Source of the DNA: Cyanodermella asteris
Taxonomy: Eukaryota; Ascomycota; Lecanoromycetes; Ostropales; Stictidaceae
Assembly (NCBI GenBank): GCA_900618795.1
Contig: UYJD01000003.1
Coordinates: 1,122,144-1,186,143, forward strand
Direction: 5' to 3'
DNA length: 64,000 nt
Positions 42,146 to 52,151 of this stretch are shown piece by piece. Position 1 is the stretch's first letter, and every line of letters begins with the position of its first letter. Under the pieces are notes generated by a model that did not search any database, was not told the origin of the DNA, and was given only the letters and a program-made list of their open reading frames with translations. The translations under genes and the position numbers were made by a program.

Positions 42146-43858
42146 ATGGATCCTCTTGTGCGCCGCGAGGTGCAGCGCGTCGATCCCGACGTTCCTTTCC
42201 GCGCCGTCTCATCCCACCGACATTCAACCTGGGCATGGACGTACCACTCCCGGCCAGAACTATATATACAGCCACACACCGAGGATGAGATCCGGAAAGT
42301 CATCACCCTGGCGCGGAGATGTAAGAGGAGGATAGTGACGGTGGGATGCGGGCATTCGCCTTCGGATATCACTTGCACATCGTCGTGGAAGGTCAACTTG
42401 GACAAGTACAACAAGATCTTGTCAGTGAACCGGAAGAATGGAATCGTGGTGATGCAAGCGGGTATAAGGTTGTACCAGATTCAAAATGAGTTGAAGGAGC
42501 ATGGGCTGGCTCTCTCGAACACGGGCAGTATTGTTGATCAGAGTATCGCTGGGGCGATTGCGACTGGAACGCACGGAAGCTCCTTGAGACACGGGCTATT
42601 GAGTGAGAATGTTGTTGGCTTGAAGCTCATGCTCTCGAATGGCAACACCGTGTCGTGCTCGAAAGAACAGAACGTGGAACTCTTCCGAGCTGCGCTTGTC
42701 AGTCTGGGCGCCTTGGGTATTGTCACGGAAGTGACATTCAGAGCTGTCCAGGACTTTAGGGTTGCATGGGAACAGCGGATAATCGGTCTTCAGGATGTCA
42801 TATCAGGATGGAACGGAAGTCTCTGGACAGATCACGAATTTGTCCGGGTTTGGTGGATGCCTTACAGCAAAAAGTGCATATACTGGACAGCCGACAAAAC
42901 GGATCGAGCAATACAAGAGCCCAGCAAGGGTCTCATGGGTGGGAAAGTCGGATTTCACATCTATCAATTTGCCCTCTACCTCGGCAACTGGATACCGCAG
43001 CTCATTCCCTGGATTGAGAGCATTGTGTGCTCAGTTCAGTACGGTAAATCAACGGAGTCGGCAGTCCAATGGGGCCGCGAGGGCCTGAAAATGGAATGCC
43101 TCTTCTCCCAATTCGTTAACGAATGGGCGATTCCCCTCGAAAAGGGTCCCGAAGCACTAACCCGCCTCTCCGCCTGGCTGCACGGCGACCACGCCGCCGC
43201 CCGCATCCCCTTCTCCTCCCAAGGACTCTACGTCCACGCCCCCATCGAAGTCCGCGTCTCAGACACATCGCGCCAAACCGACCACGAAACCCCTCGGCCG
43301 TTCCTCGATAACACCAACAGCACAGGGCCGACTCTCTACCTGAACGCTACCCTCTATCGCCCCTACCACGCCGACCCACCTGCGCATCGACGCTATTACG
43401 AAGCATTCGAGTACCTTATGCAAGAGCTCGGGGGCAGGCCGCACTGGGCCAAGAACTTCTTTAAAGTCAAGGGGGACAAGTTCAACGAAATGTACGCGGA
43501 CATGCTGCCGCAGTACATGAAAGTGCGCGACGAGGTCGACCCGGAAGGCATGTTCTTCGGAGAGTGGCACCGGCGGAACTTGCTCGCGGACGCGACCGAG
43601 AAGCCGATGATGTTGCTGGAAGAGCGCCAAGTGGCGGCGAGTGTGAACAGAGGGAGAGGAGGCAAGGATTATGTGGGCGAGGTTTGGAGTAAAAGTCTGA
43701 GTCCACGGGTCAGTGAAGAGAGCTTTGATCTTATGCACGGGGCGGAAGCGGAGAAGAGCATGATGCTGGAGGGGGAGTATAGTGAGGATGATGAGTATGG
43801 AGACGACAAAGTCGGACAGGCGGACAAGTCGGAGACGACGCCTGCGCTCTTCGGATGA
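42146..43858 (+). CDS. ALO1: D-arabinono-1,4-lactone oxidase
   Basis: Flavoenzyme of the mitochondrial outer membrane that makes D-erythroascorbate, the fungal ascorbate analogue. 570 aa, single exon, first ATG at 42146. The FAD-binding PCMH domain shows TWAWTYHSRPELYIQPHTED, TVGCGHSPSD (the His is the likely covalent FAD site), GIRLYQIQNELKEHGLALSN, SIAGAIATGTHGSS and LGALGIVTEVTF. The ALO domain has RYYEAFEYLMQ, GGRPHWAKNFF (HWAK motif) and DPEGMFF. A Gln/Asp-rich tail after GEWHRRNLL is longer than in yeast and probably disordered. Confidence 0.94.
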   Translation: MDPLVRREVQRVDPDVPFRAVSSHRHSTWAWTYHSRPELYIQPHTEDEIRKVITLARRCKRRIVTVGCGHSPSDITCTSSWKVNLDKYNKILSVNRKNGIVVMQAGIRLYQIQNELKEHGLALSNTGSIVDQSIAGAIATGTHGSSLRHGLLSENVVGLKLMLSNGNTVSCSKEQNVELFRAALVSLGALGIVTEVTFRAVQDFRVAWEQRIIGLQDVISGWNGSLWTDHEFVRVWWMPYSKKCIYWTADKTDRAIQEPSKGLMGGKVGFHIYQFALYLGNWIPQLIPWIESIVCSVQYGKSTESAVQWGREGLKMECLFSQFVNEWAIPLEKGPEALTRLSAWLHGDHAAARIPFSSQGLYVHAPIEVRVSDTSRQTDHETPRPFLDNTNSTGPTLYLNATLYRPYHADPPAHRRYYEAFEYLMQELGGRPHWAKNFFKVKGDKFNEMYADMLPQYMKVRDEVDPEGMFFGEWHRRNLLADATEKPMMLLEERQVAASVNRGRGGKDYVGEVWSKSLSPRVSEESFDLMHGAEAEKSMMLEGEYSEDDEYGDDKVGQADKSETTPALFG

Positions 43859-44203
43859 GCCGCTTGAGATTGAATGAGTATGATGAATCGAACGAAATGA
43901 CGAGACTTTTACAGCGCGGTTTGATGTCGCCGCCTGATCATCGATTGCAGATGAACCGGGTAGACCGCAATCAAAAGTTATGTTAGTATGGCGCGCAGAT
44001 AAAAGCCCCCACTTGCACCCTACTTTAAGTGTGATGGTCAGGCAAGGTGACTATTAAAATGGAGATCTTGATGTTGAGTTCAAGCTCATTGAAAGTAACG
44101 TTGTACAAGCGCTTCATCTATGCTCATGCCCATTTTTTACACATGTCAACATGACCCAGATCCCATCCGCCTGTCCAGACGCCTTTTATACATTCATATC
44201 ACT
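43859..44203. other. Convergent 3' intergenic region
   Basis: About 345 bases; nothing supported. Confidence 0.45.
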
Positions 44204-45663
44204 TTAACCAGCAACCTTGAAGATGCTCTCGGCCAGCCTCTGCACGTTTCCGGTAGTGATACCGGCAACACTGATTCTGCCGTCCTTGGTAGCGTAGACG
44301 CTGTGCTCCTTGGCCAACTTGTCCATCTGCTCAGGTGTAAGGCCGGTGTAGGCGAACATGCCGATCTGGCTGGTGATGTGGCTCCAGTCACGCTTGCTGC
44401 CGAGCTTCTCGAGGTTCTCCTTGAGCAGAGCACGCATGGTGATGATGCGGTCGGCCATGCCCTTGACCTCGCCGAGCCACTGCTTGTTCAGAGCAGCATC
44501 GTTGAGGACGGTGCTGGCGATACGAGCACCGTGAACCGGAGGGTTGGAGTATAGAGGGCGGACAAGGATCTTCAGCTGGCTGTCGACGCGCTTCTTCTCG
44601 GCGGCGTCCTCACAGACGATGGAGAAGGCACCAACACGCTCGCCATAGAGACCCTAACATTGTCAGCAACTGGCCCGGGTCATCCAATCCCCTTCCGACT
44701 TACCATGTTCTTGGCGAAAGACTGCGAGAGGCAGATGTTGTGACCCTCCTTGACAAAGTGTCGGATCGGGAAAGCATCCCGGTCAGTGTCACCGGAAGCA
44801 AAGCCCTGGTAGGCCATATCGAAGAAAGCATAGTGTCCCTTGGACTTCAGCGCATCGCTGACAGACCTCCACTGCTCCTCGGTCGGGTCGATACCGGTGG
44901 GGTTGTGGGCGCAGGCATGGAGCAAGATGATGCTGCCGTCGGGAGCGCTCCGAATGTCCTCAATCATACCCTCAAAGTCCAATCCGATGGTCTCCTTGTT
45001 GTAGTATCTGTACTTCTCCACCTTCAGACCGCTGTCCTTGAAGACGGCGTTGTGGTTCGCCCAGCTAGGTGTCGGGATGTAGATGGACTTTGCGCCAGGA
45101 TAGAAACGGGCAAGGAACTCGCCACCAATGCGCAGAGCACCAGTACCGGAGATGGACTGAGTAATGGCTACCCTGTCGCTCTTGAGGGCGTCGCTCTCGG
45201 GACCGTAGGCGAGGACGGCAGCAGCCTTGGTGAAAGCCGGGACACCGGTAATGCCAGCATACTCCTTGTCGAGGTTGCTGTCGACGACCTTCTTCTCAGC
45301 AGTCTTCACGGAAGGAAGAACGTATGGCTTGCCCTTGTCATCACGGTATGCGCCAACACCCAAGTTGATCTTCTCAGCGAAGCTGTCGGCCTTGAATGCC
45401 TCGGTAATACCAAGAATGGCCTGTCCGATGTTAGCTGGAGGTCCGTGACGGCGCTCGAGTGAGCTATCGGATGCGAATCTCGAGCTCTGTCAAGCTCGGA
45501 CAAGCTATCGCTAGCTCCAGAGTAGCTCCATCGCATCCGTGACGGGAAGCTGACTCACATCCGGAGGGCCCTGCTCGACCTTGGCCCATGTGGAAGCTGG
45601 CCTTGCGGCGATGGTTAAAGCACGGGGAACGCGCCTGGCGGCAATACGGGTGACGGACTGCAT
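44204..45663 (-). CDS. Aspartate aminotransferase, mitochondrial
   Basis: PLP enzyme of the malate-aspartate shuttle interconverting aspartate and glutamate with their keto acids. Exons 45663-45559, 45420-44704 and 44653-44204; 423 aa. Exon 1 is a mitochondrial presequence ([20 protein letters not shown]) ending [10 protein letters not shown]. The core has [84 protein letters not shown] and the PLP lysine in [14 protein letters not shown], created by splicing out a 50-nt intron. Exon 3 has [15 protein letters not shown] and ends SIFKVAG. Intron 1 is long (138 nt) and folds (see the repeat entry). Confidence 0.95.
45443..45545. repeat. Hairpin flanked by 9-nt direct repeats inside intron 1 of the aminotransferase gene
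   Basis: CGGATGCGA at 45468-45476 is the exact complement of TCGCATCCG at 45531-45539; inside it GAGCT (45482-45486) pairs with AGCTC (45524-45528). The structure lies between two copies of CCGTGACGG (45443-45451 and 45537-45545). Long, strongly folding introns of this sort resemble introner-like elements described in Dothideomycetes. Confidence 0.6.
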
Positions 45664-46402
45664 TTTGGTGGAGGATGAGGAAGAGTAGAGAACGATGGGC
45701 GGTCGGGCAATATGGAGCAGCGGAATAATAGCGGGTGGACGAATGGAAGGAGTGGTCTTTGCTCAGTATTAGTGCCCTGGCATGCAGCAGATGGCTTCTT
45801 GGGAGTGTAACTGCTCAGTAATACTTAGTTGTGCTCCCAGAAGAAACGACCCGGGACGACCCGCAGCGCCGGTTTCATTTGGCGGCAGAAGCTTGCGTGC
45901 GGCGGAGCGAATGGGACCGCCGAGACGCGCCGGACCCTGCAGCGTATCATCTTCCTCCCAGCTACAATATACCATAGATTGAACGCTGTCATCAATTCGC
46001 TGATGCTGTACCACCTGTTGTTTCCTGCACTTGTGGCATTGCGCCCTCACTCTCAATCTGCTTTGGGCCTCTTCTTTGCCATTAGCATTTCGTGACGACG
46101 CTCCCGGTCCTTTCTTCCTGCAACAGTCATATACGAACGACTTCTCACCGAAATTCAGGAACCCGCGATCCCCTAAAATTACCACTTGGCGCCAGCGCAA
46201 CACCGCTGTTCGGAAGAGTTGGAGCCTTTGCCCAGGGAATCAAATCTGTCGCCTTGCAAAAACAGCGTCGACGGCCTCTGATCGTCACCGTCCTCACACC
46301 GGAGCGTCCCAGCGCAAAAGCAAGGGGCTTGGGAGCAGCGGCCAGCTGGGCTAGAATCCAACTTCGGTTCCATTCGACAATCGCACGTAGCGATTGTCCA
46401 TA
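45664..46402. other. Divergent intergenic region
   Basis: About 740 bases between the aminotransferase and mannosyltransferase genes. No gene supported. Confidence 0.45.
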
Positions 46403-47467
46403 ATGCAATTCGCCATGCCTCCTCGCAAAGATGCCTTTTCGCCGACGTATCCCCGCAGCAGCAGAGCCTCAGCATACCAGCGGAGAAGGTTACGGAATCT
46501 GGCCTTGTTGGGTGTGGGCGTCTTGGTCGGCATTTACATCTTGATTCGACTTTTCGGGGGCTCATCGGAAACAACGCCTGCGTCAAAGGCCCCATACGGA
46601 ACGGCCGAAGTGGTGGTCGTGACAGTTTTTGATAAGGGCATGTCTGAGGGCTACATGAGGAAGATCAAGGAGAATCGCGACTTCTATGCTAAGAAGCAAG
46701 GTAGGTCATGCCTCATCTGGAACGACGCTGTACAGGCTAACAACAGTAGGCTACAAGAACTTCTATGTCAAAGCTGAGGACTACAATGTGGGCGCCGCAC
46801 CGTCATCATGGGCACTGGTGCCCGCAATGCGACATGCCCTGACCGTTTTCCCCCACACGACCTATTTTTACTACCTCTCTCCGCATTCAATGGTCATGAA
46901 CCCGGCCGTGTCGATTGAGAACGATATCATGGCACCGAGCAAGCTGGAGGCGATTCTGCTCAAGGACAAGCCTGTTGTCCCGCCAGACAGCGTCATTCAC
47001 ACCTTTTCGCATCTCAAGGGTCACCAAATCGACTTTGTCCTGACCCAGGATGACGAGGGACTGTGCCCAGAGTCGATGATTATTCGCCGTGGAGATTGGG
47101 CGGCCTTCTTCTTCGACACCTGGTTCGATCCGTTGTACAGAAGCTACAACTTCCAAAAGGCGGCGAATCATGCACTGGTAAGCTTTATGATTCTCAGCTG
47201 AACCTCGAAATTGCAGAATAGGACTAACAAGTTCAGGAACATATTGTACAGTGGCACCCGACCATTCTTACCAAGCTCGCACTTATCCCTCAGCGCTTCA
47301 TCAATTCCTATGGGCAGGACGTCCCCTCACGCGGTACAAAAGCCCGCTTCGAGGGGGACGACTTTGTAGTGCGCATCCCTGGTTGTGAAAGGGATGACAA
47401 GCTCAACTGTGAGGAGCTCATTACGCCTTTCTACAACAAGTGGAAGCAGGCACATATCGCATACTAA
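46403..47467 (+). CDS. Alpha-1,6-mannosyltransferase, Mnn10/Mnn11 (GT34) family
   Basis: Type II Golgi membrane protein predicted to extend the N-glycan mannan backbone. Exons 46403-46700, 46750-47177 and 47237-47467 with 49- and 60-nt introns; 318 aa. A basic cytosolic head (RRRLRN) precedes one membrane anchor (LALLGVGVLVGIYILIRLF). The catalytic region has VVVVTVFDK, GYKNFYVKAEDYN, SSWALVPAMRHAL, FPHTTYFYYLSPHSMVMNPA (the usual aspartate motif of GT34 is replaced here by YLSPHS-like text, as in Mnn11-type members), MIIRRGDWAAFFFDTWFDPL, HIVQWHPTI and FVVRIPGCE. A second ATG, codon 5, is an alternative start. Confidence 0.88.
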
Positions 47468-47977
47468 GCACGTTCGACACCGCTATTCGCGAAACTTTTC
47501 GCAACTTCTTCCACACATCCACTTCGTTTTGGGGCTGCGTTTGGAGCATCTACTTTTACTTTTTGCAGCTGGCTGGCGTTATTGTCACGCATCGATGGTA
47601 TGAGCGGAGTTTATACAAGGAGCGGGAGACCGTATTTGCAGTGCTGCTATAATGACGGCCACGCTTTCAGAGATACCTACAATTTTACAATGTATTATGA
47701 GGCAAATCAGACCTCCTACAGAGGTCGGTCAATCAATAGAATTCAGAAACCCACAATCCCTGCCTGCCTGCAGGTCTATAAGCAGAGCATTGGGCTTGCG
47801 TTCTGTGTTCCCTCTTGCATGACTAGGCGCGCAGATGTAGCCCTCCCCAATTCATACTGGTATATGAGGGTACCCAGGCCTGATACACGGATCGTGGGGG
47901 AACTCTAAGCCAACAGCACTGTTTGATGAAAGAGAAATTGTATAGTACAAAATATGAACAGTCGTGGACGACGCAGC
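47468..47977. other. Convergent 3' intergenic region
   Basis: About 510 bases between convergent genes; no gene supported. Confidence 0.45.
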
Positions 47978-48742
47978 TCACCACTTTCGTCGCTTCGGCT
48001 GCTGTGGTTCTTGTGTTACAGGCCCCGTCTCCGACTCCAACGATTCAAGCTCGACGCCTCCATCCAAACCCTGCTCATCCTTTGCCAGATCCTCATCCAG
48101 CGCTCTATCAATCGCAACCTCCCTCGCCTTGAGCTCCGCCTCCGTCATATCGCCGTCTTCCGACATCTCCATACCAGCCTCCGCATCCGCAGCAGGTACA
48201 TAGTTCCCCTTTGGCGGCAACCCCAACGCCTCCCTCTCCTTCGCCATCCTTTCCCTAACGGCATCCGTCCTCATGATCCTCCACCTCAGCGCCCATCCCC
48301 CCGGTCCCAGCTCCTTGATCCGTCCCGCCTTCTCCCCCAACAGGTACTCATCCAGCCCGCCCACTTTGTCAATCGTCCTCATAACCCTCGTCACGACTTT
48401 TACTCTGACCATCCGGCCCAGCGCGACCGAGTACAGGCGCTTCCGCTGCACGTTCGGGTACCAGCGCCGCCGGGTTTTGATCTCGTTGCGTTCGGAGACG
48501 TTGTTGCCGAAGCGGACGCGGGCGTTGCCGAAGAGGCCGAAGTTAGATTTCTTGTACCAGGGCCGGTAGCCGTAGGGGTAGGGGGGGGTGTTGCCGTAGC
48601 GACCTTCGACTTGTTCGCGTGCTTTAACGGGGAGGGCGGGTGTTGTGGAGAAGGTTCGGAGGCAAAGGGTTTGCGAGTAGGGCGTGTATACACTCGGATT
48701 GCATGTGCGCGGTAGAGCGCGGCTCAAGGAGAAAGAAGCCAT
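47978..48742 (-). CDS. Mitochondrial large-subunit ribosomal protein bL28m (Mrpl24-like)
   Basis: 254 aa, single exon. N-terminal mitochondrial presequence (MASFSLSRALPRTC, LCLRTFSTTP). The bL28 core is visible: FGLFGNARVRFGNNVSERNE, KTRRRWYPNVQRKRLYSVAL, then VRVKVVTRVMRTIDKVGGLD and EYLL, the last typical of fungal bL28m. An acidic extension with a basic end (QPKRRKW) follows. Start chosen at the ATG beginning the presequence. Divergent from PTH2. Confidence 0.9.
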   Translation of the reverse strand: MASFSLSRALPRTCNPSVYTPYSQTLCLRTFSTTPALPVKAREQVEGRYGNTPPYPYGYRPWYKKSNFGLFGNARVRFGNNVSERNEIKTRRRWYPNVQRKRLYSVALGRMVRVKVVTRVMRTIDKVGGLDEYLLGEKAGRIKELGPGGWALRWRIMRTDAVRERMAKEREALGLPPKGNYVPAADAEAGMEMSEDGDMTEAELKAREVAIDRALDEDLAKDEQGLDGGVELESLESETGPVTQEPQQPKRRKW

Positions 48743-49322
48743 CTTGAAAGCTTGAAGACGAGGTAGGGGGTTGGAGAGTTGTAGTGTGCTTGTGTTCGTC
48801 GGGTCGTCGATTGGATCCCGCTGGAGATGCCTTATGCGCGGATCATATCTGGCAAGCCTGCTGGCGACGTGCAACAAAGTAATACGATCGCTATGGAATC
48901 GGAATGGGGTTGAAGTTGCCGATGAATGTCCTCAACGTAGGGCAAGTCTTCGGCATCACAAAAGAATTGGAGCTCGAAGACAAGGTGCAAAGTTGGTGGC
49001 CAATAGGCGAACGAGCTCTCGCCGATCATGCACGCAGACTCACAAACTCAACAGATTGAGCTTCGATTTGAGCTTGGACACAATCAAGCCAGGAGTATAT
49101 CAGATAGCCATTGGACACTGTGCAATATCTAGAGCTGCGATCTTCTTCGTCAGCCTTTAAAGCAGCCAAAACCAGGCTGGCACAGCCATATTTGGGCATT
49201 TTCAACCCCGTTGTGAATATTTCGGGCTGAAAAAAGCCGCTCACATCCAAGAGCTGATCGCAAAATCACGCCTATTACTACACATTGCTGAACACCAACA
49301 GTCTTCGCGCAATACAGAAAGC
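48743..49322. other. Divergent intergenic region
   Basis: About 580 bases between bL28m and PTH2; presumably both promoters. Nothing else seen. Confidence 0.45.
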
Positions 49323-50000
49323 ATGGCGTCCGATGCTGCTTCCCAAGCTCCGGTGAGCGCCTCCGCGCTTTCCTGGGCCATTGCCGGCGCAATTCTTGGA
49401 GCCACAGCAATGTGGTTCATCGGCACACTTCAGGACCTCAACTCTACAGGCTCATCCGGCAAATCTTACAAAAAGCAAGCTAAAAGTTGGCCAAATAATT
49501 ACGACGTAAAGCTACATCCAGATTCATCAGACGAAGAACTTATGGCCCGACTTAGCAAGGAGCCGGCCCCCGAAGAGAGCTCGGACGAGGACGAGGAGAC
49601 GACCGGCGAGCTTAGCATGTTCCCTTCGCAGGCCAACGAAGAGTGCAAACTGGTGCTTGTTGTCAGGAAGGACCTTGGCATGAGTTCTGGCAAGATCGCC
49701 GCTCAGTGCTCACATGCTACGCTTGCTTGCTACAAATATCTCGAGAACAACGGCGGACCCAACAATCCGATACTGAAACGCTGGGAGAGACTCGGCCAGG
49801 CGAAAGTTGCTGTACAATGCCATAGCGAGGAGCAGCTTATGACCCTTCAAGCCACGGCCATGAGCCTCGGACTCTGTGCACGAGTCATCCACGATGCGGG
49901 CAGGACTCAGATAGCTGCTGGAAGTGCGACGGTGCTGGGAGTTGGACCTGGTGCGAAGAGCATCGTCGACCAAGTCACTGGCGGTTTGAAGTTGCTTTAG
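49323..50000 (+). CDS. PTH2: Peptidyl-tRNA hydrolase 2
   Basis: Releases peptides from peptidyl-tRNA. 225 aa, single exon. An N-terminal membrane anchor (LSWAIAGAILGATAMWFIGT) suggests mitochondrial outer membrane or ER location, as in other eukaryotic Pth2. An acidic linker leads to the catalytic domain: CKLVLVVRKDLGMSSGKIAA, QCSHATLACYK (catalytic His and Lys helix), ARVIHDAGRTQIAAGSATVL, GVGPGAKSIVDQVTGGLKLL. All family motifs are present. The next gene starts only about 20 bp downstream on the same strand. Confidence 0.95.
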   Translation: MASDAASQAPVSASALSWAIAGAILGATAMWFIGTLQDLNSTGSSGKSYKKQAKSWPNNYDVKLHPDSSDEELMARLSKEPAPEESSDEDEETTGELSMFPSQANEECKLVLVVRKDLGMSSGKIAAQCSHATLACYKYLENNGGPNNPILKRWERLGQAKVAVQCHSEEQLMTLQATAMSLGLCARVIHDAGRTQIAAGSATVLGVGPGAKSIVDQVTGGLKLL

Positions 50001-50019
50001 GTCGGCAGGGAAGTCGACT

Positions 50020-51053
50020 ATGGTGCGCATTTGGTTCACCCCCCTAAGAATGGCGCCTGCAATTCAAGCCAAGCCGTGTTGTGCATAGCCCAAGAGTTAC
50101 CCAGGCCGTACCCTAGCTTCAAAGATGCCTGCCACACCTATCTTGGGAGGATCGATCCATTCGTTGCGTCAGAAGAACGATGGGAAGATATATTCCGCAA
50201 ACAAGAGTGGGTGGCCAAATGCATTAAAATCCTGAACCACCAAATAGCACTGTGGGGTCGTCTTTCCGATGAGGAGGCTATTGCTCAGACTAGCTACGAG
50301 ATCCAATTATTGGTAGAAGATAACTACCATGGCCCGGTGCCGACAGGGCCGAACGAGAAGCATCCAGTCGCGTACGATCTCTGTGAACGTTGGGGATTGT
50401 TTGGCGGAAATGAGCGTGTGCTCCGTCGCATGGGCGAGCTTTATCGCAATGTTCAGAAAGTCATCAAGGCCACCAAGAGGCCTGGCGTATACACTGAGCA
50501 AGGACCTCAGGGATTCTGGCTCCCGTTTTTGGAGGACGACATACTGAGACCCACGACCAATCGGCTCAACATGGTGAATCCCTTTCAACATGAAATGCCT
50601 TCACGGTCGCCGAGCAAATGGAAGGCCAATAGACGCATGCAACTTCCGAAACGTCAAGTACGGTTTGTCGGCGACACCTACAACGTTCACAAGCTCATCC
50701 CCGATGTCCGCGAAGCACCTCTCAAGCCTGGCCAGCTATACATGAAGGCGCTCACACAAAATACCTGCCAACGACTCGTCGCCGTGACGGACCCTCCCGA
50801 TAGCCGCCGCCAAATTAACAGTTTGCTAAAGTCTGGCAAGGAAAAAAGTATCCCACTTTTGCAGCACGGATCTCAGAACACTTTCGGCTACCAAATGGGC
50901 TCGTACTACTACGACACGTGGGTTGTACCGCCTGGCCCCAACGAGATCGACTTGGACCAGAACTTTCGATTGAGCGAGCGATTTCTCGTGAATTCCCGAT
51001 TGCGATGTATGGCTGCCCGCGAGTACGCCAAAGCTGCGGGCGCCGGAGATTGA
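50020..51053 (+). CDS. Unknown conserved-looking protein, 5' end unresolved
   Basis: A frame open from 50031 to 51053 encodes a soluble basic protein (PYPSFKDACHTYLGRIDPFV, EERWEDIFRKQEWVAKCIKI, AYDLCERWGLFGGNERVLRR, YYYDTWVVPPGPNEIDLD). The open frame has no ATG until codon 134, too late. The ATG at 50020 is in another frame. A 71-nt intron from a GTTCAC donor in MVRIW to the CAG at about 50104 would join MVRIW to PYPSFKDACHTYL in phase. A GTGCGC donor right after the ATG is an alternative. I do not recognise the family; size and charge would fit a mitochondrial ribosome or assembly protein, which is only a guess. Confidence 0.65.
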
Positions 51054-51286
51054 GCCGTACAAGGGCTTTCAGTATAGGACCGTCAAAGTAAAGAGCAGAT
51101 TCCCACCTGTTGTATTTCAATCAAAGATCATTTGGACACGATAGCTGGTTTGTGAACTTGACAAATTGCCTGGCCGCGTGTCTCCGCACGTTTGGTCGTA
51201 GAAACGGTCAATGAATTGCTTAATCTAGATCGAAGTCTGCATAGCTGGATAGTGCTGGTCGAGACCTCATCATGCTGTAAGACTAC

Positions 51287-52151
51287 TACTGCCCAAAACA
51301 GTTGCGTTGAACTGTGATCTTCTGCACCTGGATTCGTGCTTCTCCGGTTACCTGAACTTGGAATAAATGACGCCGAAAATTAAGAGAACCAGAACCTGAA
51401 AATGAGTTAGCCGACAGTCGAAGCCAATGAAACATCCCTTTCTTACCACAATGATTGCGATAGTGATGATTCGATTCGTAGCCATCCTGCCTCCGTTAGC
51501 ACCACAGCCTTCAAATGAAAGGGCTCAAACAAGACCCGATTGTACGTACCGCCTGGCCATGCCTCTGAGCGTCTTGACACTCCTATCCACATATCCCTCG
51601 CTCTCATCAATCCCACTCCTGATATTCATAATCTGCTCCCTCTGCATATGCAAATCCGCCAACGTCCCCCGCCCAATATCCTCCGTCTCGTTCGCGATCC
51701 TCTGACTCTCCCTCAACCTCTGACTACTCCTCTCCAACCGCTCCGTGCCGCCCAACAACTGCTGCCTCTGCGCCTGCGTCTCGTCCAACGCCCCAATCGC
51801 CTCCTCCTCATCCCGGTACCGATCCCCGAACAACGCCCGCCGATCGCTACTCAACCCCTTGAGCTTGCGCTTCGCACCGTCAATGTCCGACTCGAAGTTG
51901 CGGAAGCGCTGGTTCACCTTGCCGCGGCCGGCCGAGGGGATGTTCTGTTTCTCGAGGCGCATCTGGTCGAGCAGTTCGGTCGCTTCCTCGAGGGCGAGCT
52001 CGGCTTGGCGGCAGGCGGCCTTGCGGGGTTCGCCGGACAGGTCGCCGATCTGGTCGAGTTTGTCGTTCAGGCCGGCCTGCACGAGTTTGAGCTCGGCTTC
52101 GTAGCTGCTGAAGAGCTCGCTGCCAATGTCCGTGTCGAGCGGGTTCGACAT
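51287..52151 (-). CDS. VTI1: Qb-SNARE VTI1
   Basis: SNARE for Golgi-endosome-vacuole fusion. Exons 52151-51550, 51486-51447 and from 51396, with 63- and 51-nt introns. The start MSNPLDTDIGSELFSSYEAE is conserved-looking. The SNARE helix runs ERSSQRLRESQRIANETEDI, GRGTLADLHMQREQIMNIRS, SVKTLRGMARR, and the membrane anchor is spliced as MATNRIITIAIIV, VLVLLIFGVIYS. Relatives end soon after SKF. Here the frame reads SQVQVTGEA and stops only at 51287, because of one extra C in a CCC run at about 51360; with two C the frame would end KFR. Either a real lumenal extension or a sequence/assembly error. Confidence 0.88.

Noticed and set aside
44740-45462. 240-codon open frame antisense to aspartate aminotransferase
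   Set aside because: Mirror of a conserved coding exon; crosses a real intron boundary and has no domain.
45838-45930. Possible tRNA-like GC-rich segment
   Set aside because: No B box or foldable acceptor stem.
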